64,000 bases of DNA from Lysobacter terrestris (GTDB lineage: Bacteria; Pseudomonadota; Gammaproteobacteria; Xanthomonadales; Xanthomonadaceae), in the NCBI RefSeq assembly GCF_014489475.1, contig NZ_CP060820.1, forward strand, positions 1,752,001 to 1,816,000, written 5' to 3'. Below the pieces are notes generated by a model. That model was not told where the DNA came from. It did not search any database and saw only the letters and a list, made by a program, of their open reading frames with translations. Numbering within the stretch: the stretch's first letter is position 1; each line of letters starts with the position of its first letter. Position numbers and translations under genes: made by a program. Positions 1 to 8,766 of the stretch are shown piece after piece.

Positions 1-258
1 GCGCGCGTGCATGCGCTCGATCCAGACATCGACCTCGTCGCCGTGCGCCGCCACCTCGACAGCTTTCCCGCCATCTGCCGCGGCGGCCCCGGCAGCGGTC
101 CGATTGGTGAGTTGCCGCTGCGCGCGCGCTTCCATTGGCTGACCGCCAAGCGCAGCGCCATCATCCAGACCTCGCCGGTACATACCGGCCGTTGCGTAGA
201 CATGGCCGCGACGATGGAGCACCTGCTGGACCGCATGGTGCGTGTGCGTCGCGCATAG
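1..258 (+). CDS. DUF3037 family protein, C-terminal part (5' end outside window)
   Basis: The reading frame is open from the first base and ends with TAG at 256-258, so only the last 85 residues are visible. The segment HWLTAKRSAIIQTSPVHTG followed by an aspartate-containing AATMEHLLDRMV stretch matches what I recall of the C-terminal signature of DUF3037 proteins (usually HWL.APRS..IQ.SPVHTG, then AATLERLLDRMV). The function of the family is not known. There is no same-strand gene directly downstream; the next gene runs in the opposite direction and converges on this one with about 80 bases between the stops. The family call rests on memory of the motif alone. Confidence 0.6.
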   Translation, partial: ARVHALDPDIDLVAVRRHLDSFPAICRGGPGSGPIGELPLRARFHWLTAKRSAIIQTSPVHTGRCVDMAATMEHLLDRMVRVRRA

Positions 259-339
259 CGATGCTGTTGACTGTGGCGACGCCTCTGGCCTTGTGAGACT
301 GCTGTGGGTCGGCCATCCGAGGTGTTGCGTCGACCTGGG

Positions 340-888
340 TCAGGGAGCATCAGCGGGAGAGCTGCCGTCGGTCGTCGGCGCCGCTGCGGGTGTCGCCAAC
401 ATGCCCAGTTGCTTCATCAATCCAAGCGAATCGGCGCAGGTCCATTCTTCAGCGATTCGGCCATCAGCCATGCGGAACAGCGTCGTGCCCGTGATCTGCA
501 CTGCGCGACCGGTGGCCGGAATGCCATTGCCGGTGCCGGTGTTGGTCCCGCGCGCCGTCCAGCGCACCGCCACCAGGTCCCGCTCGGCAGCCTGCTTGTC
601 GACCGTGACCTTCAGATCCGGAAACGCCTCGCGCCATCCCCTGGCTTCGGCCATGCCATCGGCATGGGTGAAGGTCGTCTTGCCGCCGTGGCCAACGAAG
701 TCCGCACTGTAAGGCACCTCGAATCGGCCCTGGCTGAGACCTTCTTCGTACACCCTGCGGGTAATCGACTTGTTGAGTTCCGGCGACTCAGCGCGAACAC
801 CGTCGGACCCAGTGGCCCCGCACGGCACAACGCAGATGAGACCGACGATCGTTGTCACTGCGGACAGCAGGATGTTGCTCGTTTTCAT
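340..888 (-). CDS. Secreted SnoaL-like / ester cyclase fold protein
   Basis: This 182-residue protein starts with a Sec-type signal peptide (positive MKTSN, then a hydrophobic core to about residue 24). The mature part has the NTF2/SnoaL layout: a helical start (NKSITRRVYEEGLSQG), a pocket segment YSADFVGHGG, REAFPDLKVTVDKQ, then the sheet-forming AVRWTARGTNTG and TTLFRMADGRIAEEW. This pattern is typical of SnoaL-like polyketide-cyclase relatives, many of which have no known substrate. The ATG at 888 is preferred over an in-frame ATG 39 bases upstream because GGAG lies 6 bases before it and it begins the signal peptide. It lies downstream of, and on the same strand as, the LytTR/LytS pair. 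A decayed second copy lies upstream of that pair (3018-3125). Confidence 0.8.
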   Translation of the reverse strand: MKTSNILLSAVTTIVGLICVVPCGATGSDGVRAESPELNKSITRRVYEEGLSQGRFEVPYSADFVGHGGKTTFTHADGMAEARGWREAFPDLKVTVDKQAAERDLVAVRWTARGTNTGTGNGIPATGRAVQITGTTLFRMADGRIAEEWTCADSLGLMKQLGMLATPAAAPTTDGSSPADAP

Positions 889-1109
889 GGTCAGCTCCGA
901 AACGCGGAAGTGCGTGTTGCGGATCATGGGCTGTCGTGCGGCCGCTCGCGCCCCCTTGGTGCCAGGCGGAGGCGGTGGTGGGAGGAGTGGAGGCTGCGCA
1001 GGGACGGGGACGTCGGCGCAAACGCATGCCGTCTGCCGGCATGGGGCCCATCGAAGTTCCCGGGGGCGCTGGACTTCGCAATGGAGAGCGATTCCTGCCG
1101 ATAACAGCG

Positions 1110-1871
1110 TCAGCCCAGCAACACGTCGAGCGCCGCCCGATAGCGGCGGCTGCCGTTCACCTGCGCGCCATTCTTCAGCAGAACGACGAAGTCGCCGTTG
1201 AACAGTGGCTGCACTTCGCGAATCTGGGCAATGCTGACGATGGCCGCCCGCGATACCCGGATGAAGCGTTGTGGGTCCAGGCGGGACTCGAGGCTGGCCA
1301 TCGTCTCGCGCAGCAGGTGCTGTTTCGTTCCGGTGTGGATCTCGACGTAATTTCCTGCGGCGACGATGCGATCGACCTCATCGATGTCGAGCAATCGAAC
1401 GCGACCCTCGGAACGGATTGCGAGTCGCAGGGGGTAACGCGGCAGTTCGCCTCGATCGATCGACTTCAGAGCCTCGGAAACGCGGCGGACGAAGCCGTCA
1501 TCGGGCTGGGCCAGGTGGGAGCGAGCGCGCTGCAGGGCACGGCGAAAGCGTTCCGGATCGATCGGCTTCAGCACGTAGTCGAGTGCCTGCGCATCGAATG
1601 CCCGCACGGCGTGTTGATCGAATGCGGTCACGAATACGACCGCCGGCATGCGCTTGCCCCCGATGGCTTCAATGACGGTGAACCCATCACGTTCGGGCAT
1701 CTGCACATCGAGGAAGACGAGGTCGGGCGAAAGCGCGCTGATTGCCGAGATCGCCGCTTCGCCGTCACCGCACTCCGCGACGACTTCGATGTCCGGTTCC
1801 TGCCGCAGCAGCCGCAATATCCCGCGGCGGGCGACCGGCTCATCATCAACGATCAGTGCGCGGATGGTCAT
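1110..1871 (-). CDS. LytTR family response regulator (LytR/AlgR type)
   Basis: The 253-residue protein has an N-terminal receiver domain (about 1-120) with the acidic pair at D9-D10, the phosphoacceptor D55 in FLDVQMP, and the lysine in YVLKPIDP. The C-terminal LytTR DNA-binding domain (about 150-250) begins with YPLRLAIRSEGRVRLLDI and contains RVSRAAIVSIAQI and VNGSRRYR. Such regulators bind DNA through beta strands and act with membrane kinases of the LytS/YehU family. Its ATG overlaps the stop of the upstream kinase by 4 bases, so the two are translationally coupled and almost certainly form a pair. The target genes cannot be read from the sequence; the SnoaL-like gene directly downstream is the nearest candidate. 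Confidence 0.93.
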   Translation of the reverse strand: MTIRALIVDDEPVARRGILRLLRQEPDIEVVAECGDGEAAISAISALSPDLVFLDVQMPERDGFTVIEAIGGKRMPAVVFVTAFDQHAVRAFDAQALDYVLKPIDPERFRRALQRARSHLAQPDDGFVRRVSEALKSIDRGELPRYPLRLAIRSEGRVRLLDIDEVDRIVAAGNYVEIHTGTKQHLLRETMASLESRLDPQRFIRVSRAAIVSIAQIREVQPLFNGDFVVLLKNGAQVNGSRRYRAALDVLLG

Positions 1872-2989
1872 GGGACAGTGCGCCAGGGCAGCTCGATCTC
1901 GGCGATGACGCCGCCGTCGTCGGAATTTCGTACGTCGAGGCGTTGCCTGTCCGCATACAGCAAACGCAATCGCGCCCTGGCGTTCGCCAGGCCGACGCGC
2001 TCGGTCGTCGCCGGTGGCAGGCCTCGGCCGTCATCGACAACGCACAGCAGGAGGGAGTCGCCTCGCCGGTCCGCCTTGATTTCCACTCGCCCCGGTCCGG
2101 CGCGCGTGGCCAGTCCATGGCGCAGCGCGTTCTCGACCAGGGGTTGGAGGATCAGGTTCGGAACCCGCGCTTCGAGAACCTGATCAGGAATGAGGATCCG
2201 GTAGCTCAGACGCCCGCCGAAACGGGCCTGCTCGATCTCGAGATAGCTCTCGAGAAAGCCGATCTCCTCCCCGAGCGTCACCTCGTGCGCGTCGGTGCTG
2301 TCAAGCGAGCGGCGCAGCAACGCGCTGAGCTGCAGCAGGATCCGATCTGCCGTGTCGACATTCTCGTGCATCAGCACCGAGATCGTATTGAGCGCGTTGA
2401 ACAGGAAGTGTGGCTGCAGCTGGGTGCGCAATGTCTGCAGGCGCGCATCGGCCAGCTGCGCTTCGAGGCGGAGTTGCCGGCGATCCTTTTCCCGGGCGGT
2501 GCGCACCAGTCGCTCCACGTGTGCCGCGGCGACGATCAGCCAATACACCGGAAGGTTCAGCAGGAGCGTCGTGCTGAGCAGTCGGCTGAAGGTGCCGAGC
2601 CAGGTGGGTTCGACCTGGGTCGCACCGATGACGGGCGCCGCCAGCGCGAAGAGCGCCAGGTTGACCAGGGCGCAGGTGGCCGAAGCGACGCCGTGCACCG
2701 CGAGCGCGCTGAGCAAGCGCGGTCGCTGGAGCGGAAACCGCGCCTCCAGTCGCAGTGCGATCGGCGTGAGGACCGCCCAGACCGCGGCCCAGACGAGCCA
2801 GATCGCACTGGCACGTGCCCACGCCAAGGGTTCGCCGCGCACCTGTGCGGCAAACCAGGCCTGCCCGGCGAAGAGCATCGCGACCAGCGTCCACGCCGCC
2901 AGAATGACTGCGCCCCGGCGGCCGATTCCGGACCCGTTCCCCACCAGCGGCCGCGCCCTTTCGTGCGCTTCTCTAGCGAGCTGTGCCAT
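1868..2989 (-). CDS. LytS/YehU-type membrane sensor histidine kinase
   Basis: The 373-residue protein has four predicted membrane segments in the first 160 residues. A His_kinase domain follows, with the phosphoacceptor H194 in LQPHFLFNALNTIS, and then a HATPase domain with the N-box LVENALRHG and the G-box VVDDGRGLPP. No sensory PAS or periplasmic domain is seen, so the signal is probably perceived in the membrane bundle. The frame is open a further 87 codons upstream to 3250, but those codons run through the out-of-frame relic of a SnoaL-like gene. The start at 2989 is chosen because GGAGG lies 11 bases before it and the conserved protein begins there. It overlaps the response regulator gene by 4 bases. 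Confidence 0.9.
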   Translation of the reverse strand: MAQLAREAHERARPLVGNGSGIGRRGAVILAAWTLVAMLFAGQAWFAAQVRGEPLAWARASAIWLVWAAVWAVLTPIALRLEARFPLQRPRLLSALAVHGVASATCALVNLALFALAAPVIGATQVEPTWLGTFSRLLSTTLLLNLPVYWLIVAAAHVERLVRTAREKDRRQLRLEAQLADARLQTLRTQLQPHFLFNALNTISVLMHENVDTADRILLQLSALLRRSLDSTDAHEVTLGEEIGFLESYLEIEQARFGGRLSYRILIPDQVLEARVPNLILQPLVENALRHGLATRAGPGRVEIKADRRGDSLLLCVVDDGRGLPPATTERVGLANARARLRLLYADRQRLDVRNSDDGGVIAEIELPWRTVP

Positions 2990-3017
2990 CGGCCGGGCTG
3001 CCTCCAGTGGCCGACCG

Positions 3018-3125
3018 GTCGCCGGCGTTGGCAGCATACCCAATTGCTTCAGCAGCCCGGGCGAGCGCGCGCATCCATTCCCCGGCAATGCGCCCATCGA
3101 CCATCCGGAAGATATTTGCAGTACT
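3018..3125 (-). pseudogene. Relic of a second SnoaL-like gene (C-terminus only, frame broken)
   Basis: Reading leftwards from 3125, one frame gives STANIFRMVDGRIAGEWMRA and, after a shift, the next gives GLLKQLGMLPTPAT. The intact gene at 340-888 reads TTLFRMADGRIAEEW followed by GLMKQLGMLATPAA. The two DNA stretches align well when 2 bases are taken out near the middle. An in-frame TGA stands just before the matching segment, and nothing recognisable as the N-terminal two thirds remains. This is best read as the tail of a decayed paralogue, standing on the other side of the kinase-regulator pair from the intact copy. The whole 2990-3402 stretch holds no other gene I can support. Confidence 0.75.
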
Positions 3126-3402
3126 TCATGACCAGGCCCCGCGATGCGTGGTGCCATCATCCTTTGGTCGCGGGTTCCTGAAGCCCAGGGAGTGACGACT
3201 GGGGGCTGCAGCGGGTTGAGTGGAGGCTGCAGGCAGATAGGACTCGTCATCGGGCGCGAACCAGGCCGGCCTCCGCGTTCGTCTACGGCCGCGGATCGAA
3301 ACGGCCTTGTGCAACAGCGACTCGCGGTTGCGCGTGCACGTGACTTACGAATGGCCGCTTCTGGCCGTTAGGCGTCGCAATGAAACGGACCAGCACGACG
3401 CA

Positions 3403-4881
3403 TCAAGGTGATGGTGAAGCCGCGGGTGCCTGCACCTGCACCGGCGTTCCGGGCTGTTCGCTGGTTCCGGGCGCGATGACCAGGTAACGCCGTGAGGCGA
3501 CGTCACCCTCGCGCACCAGCTGCCGGATCGGGCCGACCGCGTTGACGATGGCGGAGCCGCGCGGGTTCGTCTTGAACGCGGCCAGCGGCTGCAACGCACC
3601 GCTGCCATCGGCGTGGGTGGAGAGCGCGAGCACGTAGGCTTGCTTCGGTTCGAGCCCGGTGACGGACGCCTGCAGCATCTGGGTCAGGCCCTGCTCGAAG
3701 AGCGTCACGCTGGTGGGTGCCGGACCTGCGGCGACGTTGGCGCGCAGCGTCAGTTCGGTGGTCAACGCGCCCGTGCCCAAAGGTTGCAGTCCGGCCGCGC
3801 CATCGGTGGCGCTGTCGGCGGCAATCGCGTTCGGTACGTAGACCACGGCCTGCGGGGCCTGTCCCACCGGCACGTTCGCGACGACGCGATGGGTGGCGGT
3901 GTCGATGACCGCGAGCGCGTCGGCGTTCTCCAGGCCGACGTACATGCGGCGGCCGTCACCGGACGGCCAGAGGCCGTGCGGCAGCGTGCCCACCGGAACG
4001 GTGGCGACCGGCTGGAAATTGTCGGTGCGGAACACCTTGACCTGGTGCAACCCGCCGACGGTGACGTAGGCGAAACCGCCCTTGCGGGTGTAGGCGAAAT
4101 TGACGTGGTTGGTGATGGGGCCGGTGTCGATCGTCTTCAGTACCGCGAAGGGCGGGCGCGCTTCGAACACCATGACCTTGCCGATGTCCTTCAGGGTCAG
4201 CCATACCTGCTTGCCGTCGGGCGTGGCGGCGATGTCGGGGCAGAACGCGCTCTCCTGCCGGACCCGGCCGACGATGTCGTGGGTGGCGAGCGATATGACG
4301 ACGGTTTCGGGGTTGAACGACGAGCAGACATACGCGTATTGCCCATCGGGGGAGAAGATCTGCATCCCCGGCCCCGCCGGAACCTGGATGCGGGTCGTTT
4401 CCTCGAAGGTCTGTGCGTCCAGTACGGCGACGTAGTCTTCACCGCGCACGGTGACCCACACCTCGCGCCCGTCCGGCGTGAAGAAGGCTTCGTGCGGCGA
4501 GCGGCCGAGATAGGTCACGTGCTTGACCGTGTTGCTGGCCGTGTCGATGAAGCTGACCGAGTTGCTGCCGATCGACACGGCGGCGAGGGTCTTTCCGTCG
4601 GGGGAGAAGCCGAGTCCGTGCACGAGCACCTGCCCCTTGTACAAGGGACTGAGGTTGCCGGGCTGCGGATCGCCCAGCCGGATCACGCCGAGCAGTTTGT
4701 TGCTCGCCGGGTCGGTCACCGAAACCGTGTTGGAGAACTGCTCGGCCGCGTAGACGCGGTCGCGGTGGCTGATCGGGATGTTCTTCACGTTGGCGGCGAG
4801 CGGCACTTGTCCAGCACACGCTGTGCCGAAAGCGCCGAGCGATGCAGCGAGAAGGGTGAACTGCAGGAACCGGTTGTTCAT
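3403..4881 (-). CDS. YVTN beta-propeller repeat protein, exported
   Basis: The 492-residue protein has a signal peptide (MNNRFLQFTLLAASLGAFGTACAG) and then about seven repeats of the YVTN/Lactonase_7-bladed propeller kind, for example GLGFSPDGKTLAAVS, EAFFTPDGREVWVTV, IFSPDGQYAYVCS and LWPSGDGRRMYVGLEN, with turns such as VIDTATHRVVANVPVG. The last 120 residues form a separate beta-rich domain of unknown type. Such propellers usually bind ligands or partner proteins in the periplasm. The ATG overlaps the stop of the DUF305 gene by 4 bases (ATGA), which decides this start although the frame is open far upstream through that gene. The pair probably works in one periplasmic process; DUF305 proteins are often linked with copper. 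Confidence 0.88.
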   Translation of the reverse strand: MNNRFLQFTLLAASLGAFGTACAGQVPLAANVKNIPISHRDRVYAAEQFSNTVSVTDPASNKLLGVIRLGDPQPGNLSPLYKGQVLVHGLGFSPDGKTLAAVSIGSNSVSFIDTASNTVKHVTYLGRSPHEAFFTPDGREVWVTVRGEDYVAVLDAQTFEETTRIQVPAGPGMQIFSPDGQYAYVCSSFNPETVVISLATHDIVGRVRQESAFCPDIAATPDGKQVWLTLKDIGKVMVFEARPPFAVLKTIDTGPITNHVNFAYTRKGGFAYVTVGGLHQVKVFRTDNFQPVATVPVGTLPHGLWPSGDGRRMYVGLENADALAVIDTATHRVVANVPVGQAPQAVVYVPNAIAADSATDGAAGLQPLGTGALTTELTLRANVAAGPAPTSVTLFEQGLTQMLQASVTGLEPKQAYVLALSTHADGSGALQPLAAFKTNPRGSAIVNAVGPIRQLVREGDVASRRYLVIAPGTSEQPGTPVQVQAPAASPSP

Positions 4882-5351
4882 CGTTTGGCCGAATGCTGAC
4901 GGTGATGGGGGCCGGCGTTCGCGGGCGGCGCGGGCGCGGGAGTGGGTGCCGGCAATTGCGCAGGCGCTGGCGCGGGCAACGGCGCATCGATCGCCAGCTG
5001 CATGGCGGCGATCTCCTGTTGCTGGGTCACGATGATTTCCTGCGCGAGACGGCGGATCTGTTCGTTCTTGCCGTAACGCAACACGGCGCGGGCCATGTCG
5101 ATGGCGCCCTGGTGGTGCGGCACCATCATCGCGACGAAATCGCGATCGACATCGCCGGTGGGCGACACGTCCATCGCGACCATCATGCGTTCCATCGCCG
5201 CCGCGTTTTCGGCCAGGAACGCCGATGCCGCCGGTTGTGGCGCGGCATCTTCCTGCAGGGGCGTTGTGGCGCATCCCGGCGGGGTGAAGAGGAACAGGCA
5301 TGCGGCGAGCAGGGCGGCATGGGACAAGCGGGGTTGCATCGGGGAGTCCAT
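4878..5351 (-). CDS. DUF305 family periplasmic protein
   Basis: About 157 residues: an N-terminal hydrophobic export segment ending near the cysteine of PPGCATT (possibly a lipoprotein, although proline at -2/-3 is unusual for a lipobox), then the DUF305 ferritin-like helical domain. The hallmark is FVAMMVPHHQGAIDMARAVL, a Met/His-rich helix, followed by EIIVTQQQEIAAMQ. The C-terminal tail is a long Pro-Ala linker ending in HHRQHSAKR, also histidine-rich. Family members are found near copper resistance genes, so metal handling is a reasonable inference. Two starts compete (5351 and 5339); neither has a clear ribosome binding site. The stop overlaps the start of the YVTN gene. Confidence 0.85.
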   Translation of the reverse strand: MDSPMQPRLSHAALLAACLFLFTPPGCATTPLQEDAAPQPAASAFLAENAAAMERMMVAMDVSPTGDVDRDFVAMMVPHHQGAIDMARAVLRYGKNEQIRRLAQEIIVTQQQEIAAMQLAIDAPLPAPAPAQLPAPTPAPAPPANAGPHHRQHSAKR

Positions 5352-5490
5352 TGCGTCGTTTGCAAGGAAGGGCACGGGAAGGTCGTGTCGATTCCCGTGG
5401 TGCTTCCGGCGGTTGTGAAAATTCGCTGCGGCCGGCGCCAGCGCACGCACCGGATCGAACGGTGTCGAGTGCGTGGCGCCGCGCGAGCGA

Positions 5491-6942
5491 TCAAGGCGAG
5501 GGTGAAGCCGCGTCTTCCGTTGCGGTCGCGGCCGGCGCCGCGTCGAAACTCCCGCCCAGTGCCAGGTGTAGGTCGACGCGACGGCTCAGGCGTTCGCGCT
5601 GCACCGTGAGCAGGGCGACGTCCGCAGCGCGGGTCGCGAGCTGGCGCTGGTTGACCGCGCGCAGGTCGGACTTGCCGACGCGGTAGGCGGTCTGTTCCAG
5701 GCGCAGGGCCTCGCGGCTGGACGCGGCGGCTTCCTCGAGGATGCGCTGGCGTTCGCCGAGGATGCGTTCGGCGGTGAGCGCGTCCTCGACCTCGCCGAGC
5801 GCGACCAGCGCGCGGCGCGCGTAGTCGGCGACGGCGGCCTTCTGTTCGGCGGTGCGCAGCGCCACCTGTCCCGTGAGCGCGCCACCGCTGTACAGCGGCG
5901 CGGCGACGGTGCCGGTGATGCTGGACACGGTGCGTTCGAGGCCATTGCGCGTTTCCAGCACTTCGTTGCTGAGCCGGCCGTAGCCCGCCGACAGCGACAG
6001 CGTTGGCAGCATCGCCGCCTTGGCTTCGCCGACCTTGTCGAAGGCGGCGGCGACGCGGCGCTCGGCGGCGATCATGTCCGGGCGACGGTTGAGCACGTCC
6101 ATCGGGATGCCGGCCGGCACCGGCGCGGGCAGTGGCGTGAGCGTGGCGGATGCGGCGAGGTTGGCGCCGGGGTAACGCCCCAGCAGCAGTTCCAGTGCGC
6201 GCAGGGCCTGGCGGTGGGCGAGTTCGACCTGCTGCTGCGCGTCCTGATAACCGTTGAGGCTGGCGCGCGCGGCGATCACGTCGCTGTCGCCGCTCGCGCC
6301 GATGCGCCGGCGGTCCTCGGCCAGCTGCAGCAGCGCCTGCGCCGACTGCACCATCTCGCCGGCCAGCGCCTGTTGCTGCCGGGCCTCGCTGGCGACGAAC
6401 CACGCCCGCGCCACCGATGCCGCCAATGATTGTTGCGCGTAGCGGTAGTCCGCGCTGCTCGCATCGCGCGCGGCGATCGCGGCGTTGCGGCCGTAGCGCA
6501 GGCGGCCCCACAGGTCGATTTCCCACGACAGGCGCAGCATCGCGCCGCTCAGCAGCGGCACCATGTCCGCCACCGGCTTGGAGCCGGCGCGACCGAGCAG
6601 GCCGATGCTGGGCTTGAGCTGGGCCTGGGCGATGTCGACCTGCGCGTTGGCCTGTTCCAGGCGCGCGGCGGCGATCAACAGATCGGGATTGTTGGCCAGC
6701 GCTTCGTGCACGAGCTGGGTGAGCACCGGATCGTTGAAGCTCGCCAGCCAGCCTGCGTCGACCTGCGCCGCGCTCGCGGCGGCCGACCAGTTGGGCGGAA
6801 TGGCGGTGTGGCCGAGCGCCTGCGCCTGCACCTGCGCGCCGGTGGGTTCGGGCAGCACCGCGCAACCCACCAGCGAAGTGAGCAGGCAGGCCGCGAGTGC
6901 GCGCAGTGCAAGCGGAAGACGGGGGCGGAGAGCGACGGACAT
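5491..6942 (-). CDS. NodT/OprM family outer membrane efflux lipoprotein
   Basis: The 483-residue protein starts with a lipoprotein signal peptide and lipobox LVGC (Cys near residue 27). It has the two internally repeated outer membrane efflux (OEP) halves of TolC/OprM proteins: PDLLIAAARLEQANAQVDIAQAQLKPSIG in the first and TAYRVGKSDLRAVNQRQ in the second, with the conserved LSWEIDLWGRLRYGRNAA. It would trimerise as a beta barrel plus alpha-helical periplasmic tunnel and dock with the HlyD-type adaptor encoded just upstream (8 bases between the genes). The start at 6942 begins the signal peptide; the longer frame reads antisense-like sequence of the adaptor gene. Confidence 0.93.
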   Translation of the reverse strand: MSVALRPRLPLALRALAACLLTSLVGCAVLPEPTGAQVQAQALGHTAIPPNWSAAASAAQVDAGWLASFNDPVLTQLVHEALANNPDLLIAAARLEQANAQVDIAQAQLKPSIGLLGRAGSKPVADMVPLLSGAMLRLSWEIDLWGRLRYGRNAAIAARDASSADYRYAQQSLAASVARAWFVASEARQQQALAGEMVQSAQALLQLAEDRRRIGASGDSDVIAARASLNGYQDAQQQVELAHRQALRALELLLGRYPGANLAASATLTPLPAPVPAGIPMDVLNRRPDMIAAERRVAAAFDKVGEAKAAMLPTLSLSAGYGRLSNEVLETRNGLERTVSSITGTVAAPLYSGGALTGQVALRTAEQKAAVADYARRALVALGEVEDALTAERILGERQRILEEAAASSREALRLEQTAYRVGKSDLRAVNQRQLATRAADVALLTVQRERLSRRVDLHLALGGSFDAAPAATATEDAASPSP

Positions 6943-6950
6943 GGCGGGAC

Positions 6951-8132
6951 TCAGTGCAGTTTGAGGACGAGCCAGTCGAGCTTCGAACTGACGCGGATCA
7001 TCACCTTGCGGATCATGTGAAGCAGGTGGCCGTGTTCGGTGTAGATCGCGCCCTGGCCCTGCGCGCCCATGGCGAGGAATGCCTCCTTGTCCTTGCCGGT
7101 GGGACGCAGGCGCACCGCGATGCGTCCTTCCGGGATCGGCTGCGCGCCCGACTGCGGGACCATGCCGCTGATCGGCATCTGCCCGGTGCCGGTGGCCCAG
7201 ATGATCGAGTCGACCTCGCACTTGATGATCCGGTTCGGATGGGTCTTCAGCGCGATCTCCGCTTCGTTGCCGGGTTCGACGTTGCCCAGTTCGTTCTGCC
7301 GGTACATCGCCAACACCCACTGCTCGCGTTCGACGAAGCTCATCACCGGGGTCAGCGGCAGGTTCGCGGCATAGGAGCCCTCGCGCAGCTGCAGGTTGAT
7401 GACGGTGCCGTCGGAGGGCGCGCGCACCGTCGTCTGGTCGAGCTGCCAGCGCGCCTGCACGATCTGCGCCTTCAGTTGCTCCACCGCGGCGCGTGCCTGC
7501 GCCACTTCGGACAGGTCGCCGCTGCGCGTGCGCGCCGACAGCTTCTGCTGCACCTGCGCCATCTGCGCCGAGGAGGACGCGAGTTCGGAGCGCAGGCTCG
7601 CCGCTTCAGTCTGCGCCTGTTCGTGGTCGAACTTCGGGCCGGCGCCGGTCTGCGCCAGTTCGCCGGTCTGCTTCTCGCGGCGTTCGGCCAGGGCCAGGCG
7701 CGAGCTCACCGCTTCGCGTGCCGAGCGCGCCGACTTCAGCTGCTCATTGAGCTCGCGCTGGTAGGCCTGCGCGCTGTCGAGCTTGGCGGAGAGTTCCGGC
7801 AGCTTCGCTTCCAGCGCGGCGAGTTCCTGCTGGAACGGCACCGGGTCGATGCGGAACAGCACCTCGCCCTTCTTCACCGGGCGATTGGCTTCGACCGGCA
7901 CGTCGATCACGCGACCGGCCACGCGCGGCACCACCTGCACGACGTAGTTGACGATGCGCACGTCGGAGGACGAGGGCGCGACCACGTTGAGGATCAGGAT
8001 CATCGCGGTCAGGGCGAACACCGGCAGCGAGACCACGATGATCTGGGTGACGAAATTCCACGGCAGCCATTTGAACTTGAAGAAGATCAGCCACACGAAG
8101 AACGAATAGATCAGGAGCAGGATGATTTCCAT
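6951..8132 (-). CDS. HlyD/EmrA-like membrane fusion protein (YibH type)
   Basis: The 393-residue protein has two N-terminal membrane helices (about 1-20 and 28-50). A lipoyl-like half motif follows (VVQVVPRVAGRVIDVPVEANRPVKKGEVLFRIDP is its start region). Next comes a long coiled-coil hairpin (about 100-220), the second lipoyl half (TTVRAPSDGTVINLQLREG) and a beta-barrel part. It resembles E. coli YibH and AaeA/EmrA adaptors that bridge inner membrane and outer membrane factor. It starts 3 bases after the DUF3302 gene, a pairing also seen for yibH and yibI, and precedes the NodT gene. No inner-membrane pump (RND, MFS, ABC or AaeB-like) is encoded in the operon. Confidence 0.92.
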   Translation of the reverse strand: MEIILLLIYSFFVWLIFFKFKWLPWNFVTQIIVVSLPVFALTAMILILNVVAPSSSDVRIVNYVVQVVPRVAGRVIDVPVEANRPVKKGEVLFRIDPVPFQQELAALEAKLPELSAKLDSAQAYQRELNEQLKSARSAREAVSSRLALAERREKQTGELAQTGAGPKFDHEQAQTEAASLRSELASSSAQMAQVQQKLSARTRSGDLSEVAQARAAVEQLKAQIVQARWQLDQTTVRAPSDGTVINLQLREGSYAANLPLTPVMSFVEREQWVLAMYRQNELGNVEPGNEAEIALKTHPNRIIKCEVDSIIWATGTGQMPISGMVPQSGAQPIPEGRIAVRLRPTGKDKEAFLAMGAQGQGAIYTEHGHLLHMIRKVMIRVSSKLDWLVLKLH

Positions 8133-8135
8133 GGA

Positions 8136-8747
8136 TCACTCTCCGGCCTTGCCGGGGTCTTTTGCATCGCCGGCGCGCGCCGGGCCGGTGGCCATCGCCA
8201 GCGCCATTTCCAGCGACTGGATGCGGCGCTGGAGCGCGTCGACTTCGTCCTGGCGGGCGTCGCGCGCGGGTGCGGTGGCCGGTGCGGCGACCGCGGCGTG
8301 CTCGTGGTGGTGGCGCTCGATGCCCGCGTCGTGCAGCGGCGTCAGCGCCTCGCCGTGTTCTTCGTGGTCGTCGACGTCGGTGCCGTAGGCCATCTTGTGC
8401 AACACCGGCTTGGTGTAGGCCCACAACCAGGCGATCGGCCACAGCAGGCCGCCGAAGAACAGCGACAGCAGGCACAGCGTCTTGATCGCGGCCAGCTGCG
8501 GATGGCGGCGTTTCTCCGCGATCTTCTCCGGCAGGATGTGCACCATCCAGAACACGGTGATCAGCACCACCGGCACGATCAGCAGCGCGAACCAGGAGAT
8601 GACGTTGGCCGCGGTGTCGAGCGCATCGCCGCTCAGCAGCGATGCGTGTGCCGGCGGCGGCAAGGCCGCGGCGCAGGCCAGCAGCAGGAGGCTCCACGCG
8701 CGCAGCGGCAGGGTGGGGCGCGGGGTCGGATGGACGGTCGGTTTCAT
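8136..8747 (-). CDS. DUF3302 (YibI-like) inner membrane protein
   Basis: The 203-residue protein has an N-terminal hydrophobic segment that could be a signal peptide (ending near PAHAS). Two membrane helices follow: NVISWFALLIVPVVLITVFWMV and the stretch LCLLSLFFGGLLWPIAWLWAY. The sequence between and around them (ILPEKIAEKRRHPQLAAIKTL) is the DUF3302 signature. The cytoplasmic tail is rich in His and Ala and ends in a short coiled coil (DEVDALQRRIQSLEMALA). Family members stand next to HlyD adaptors, as here, but their role is not established. The start at 8747 is chosen over the longer frame because it leads directly to the hydrophobic segment. Confidence 0.88.
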   Translation of the reverse strand: MKPTVHPTPRPTLPLRAWSLLLLACAAALPPPAHASLLSGDALDTAANVISWFALLIVPVVLITVFWMVHILPEKIAEKRRHPQLAAIKTLCLLSLFFGGLLWPIAWLWAYTKPVLHKMAYGTDVDDHEEHGEALTPLHDAGIERHHHEHAAVAAPATAPARDARQDEVDALQRRIQSLEMALAMATGPARAGDAKDPGKAGE

Positions 8748-8766
8748 GGGCTGGGTTCCGCAACTC

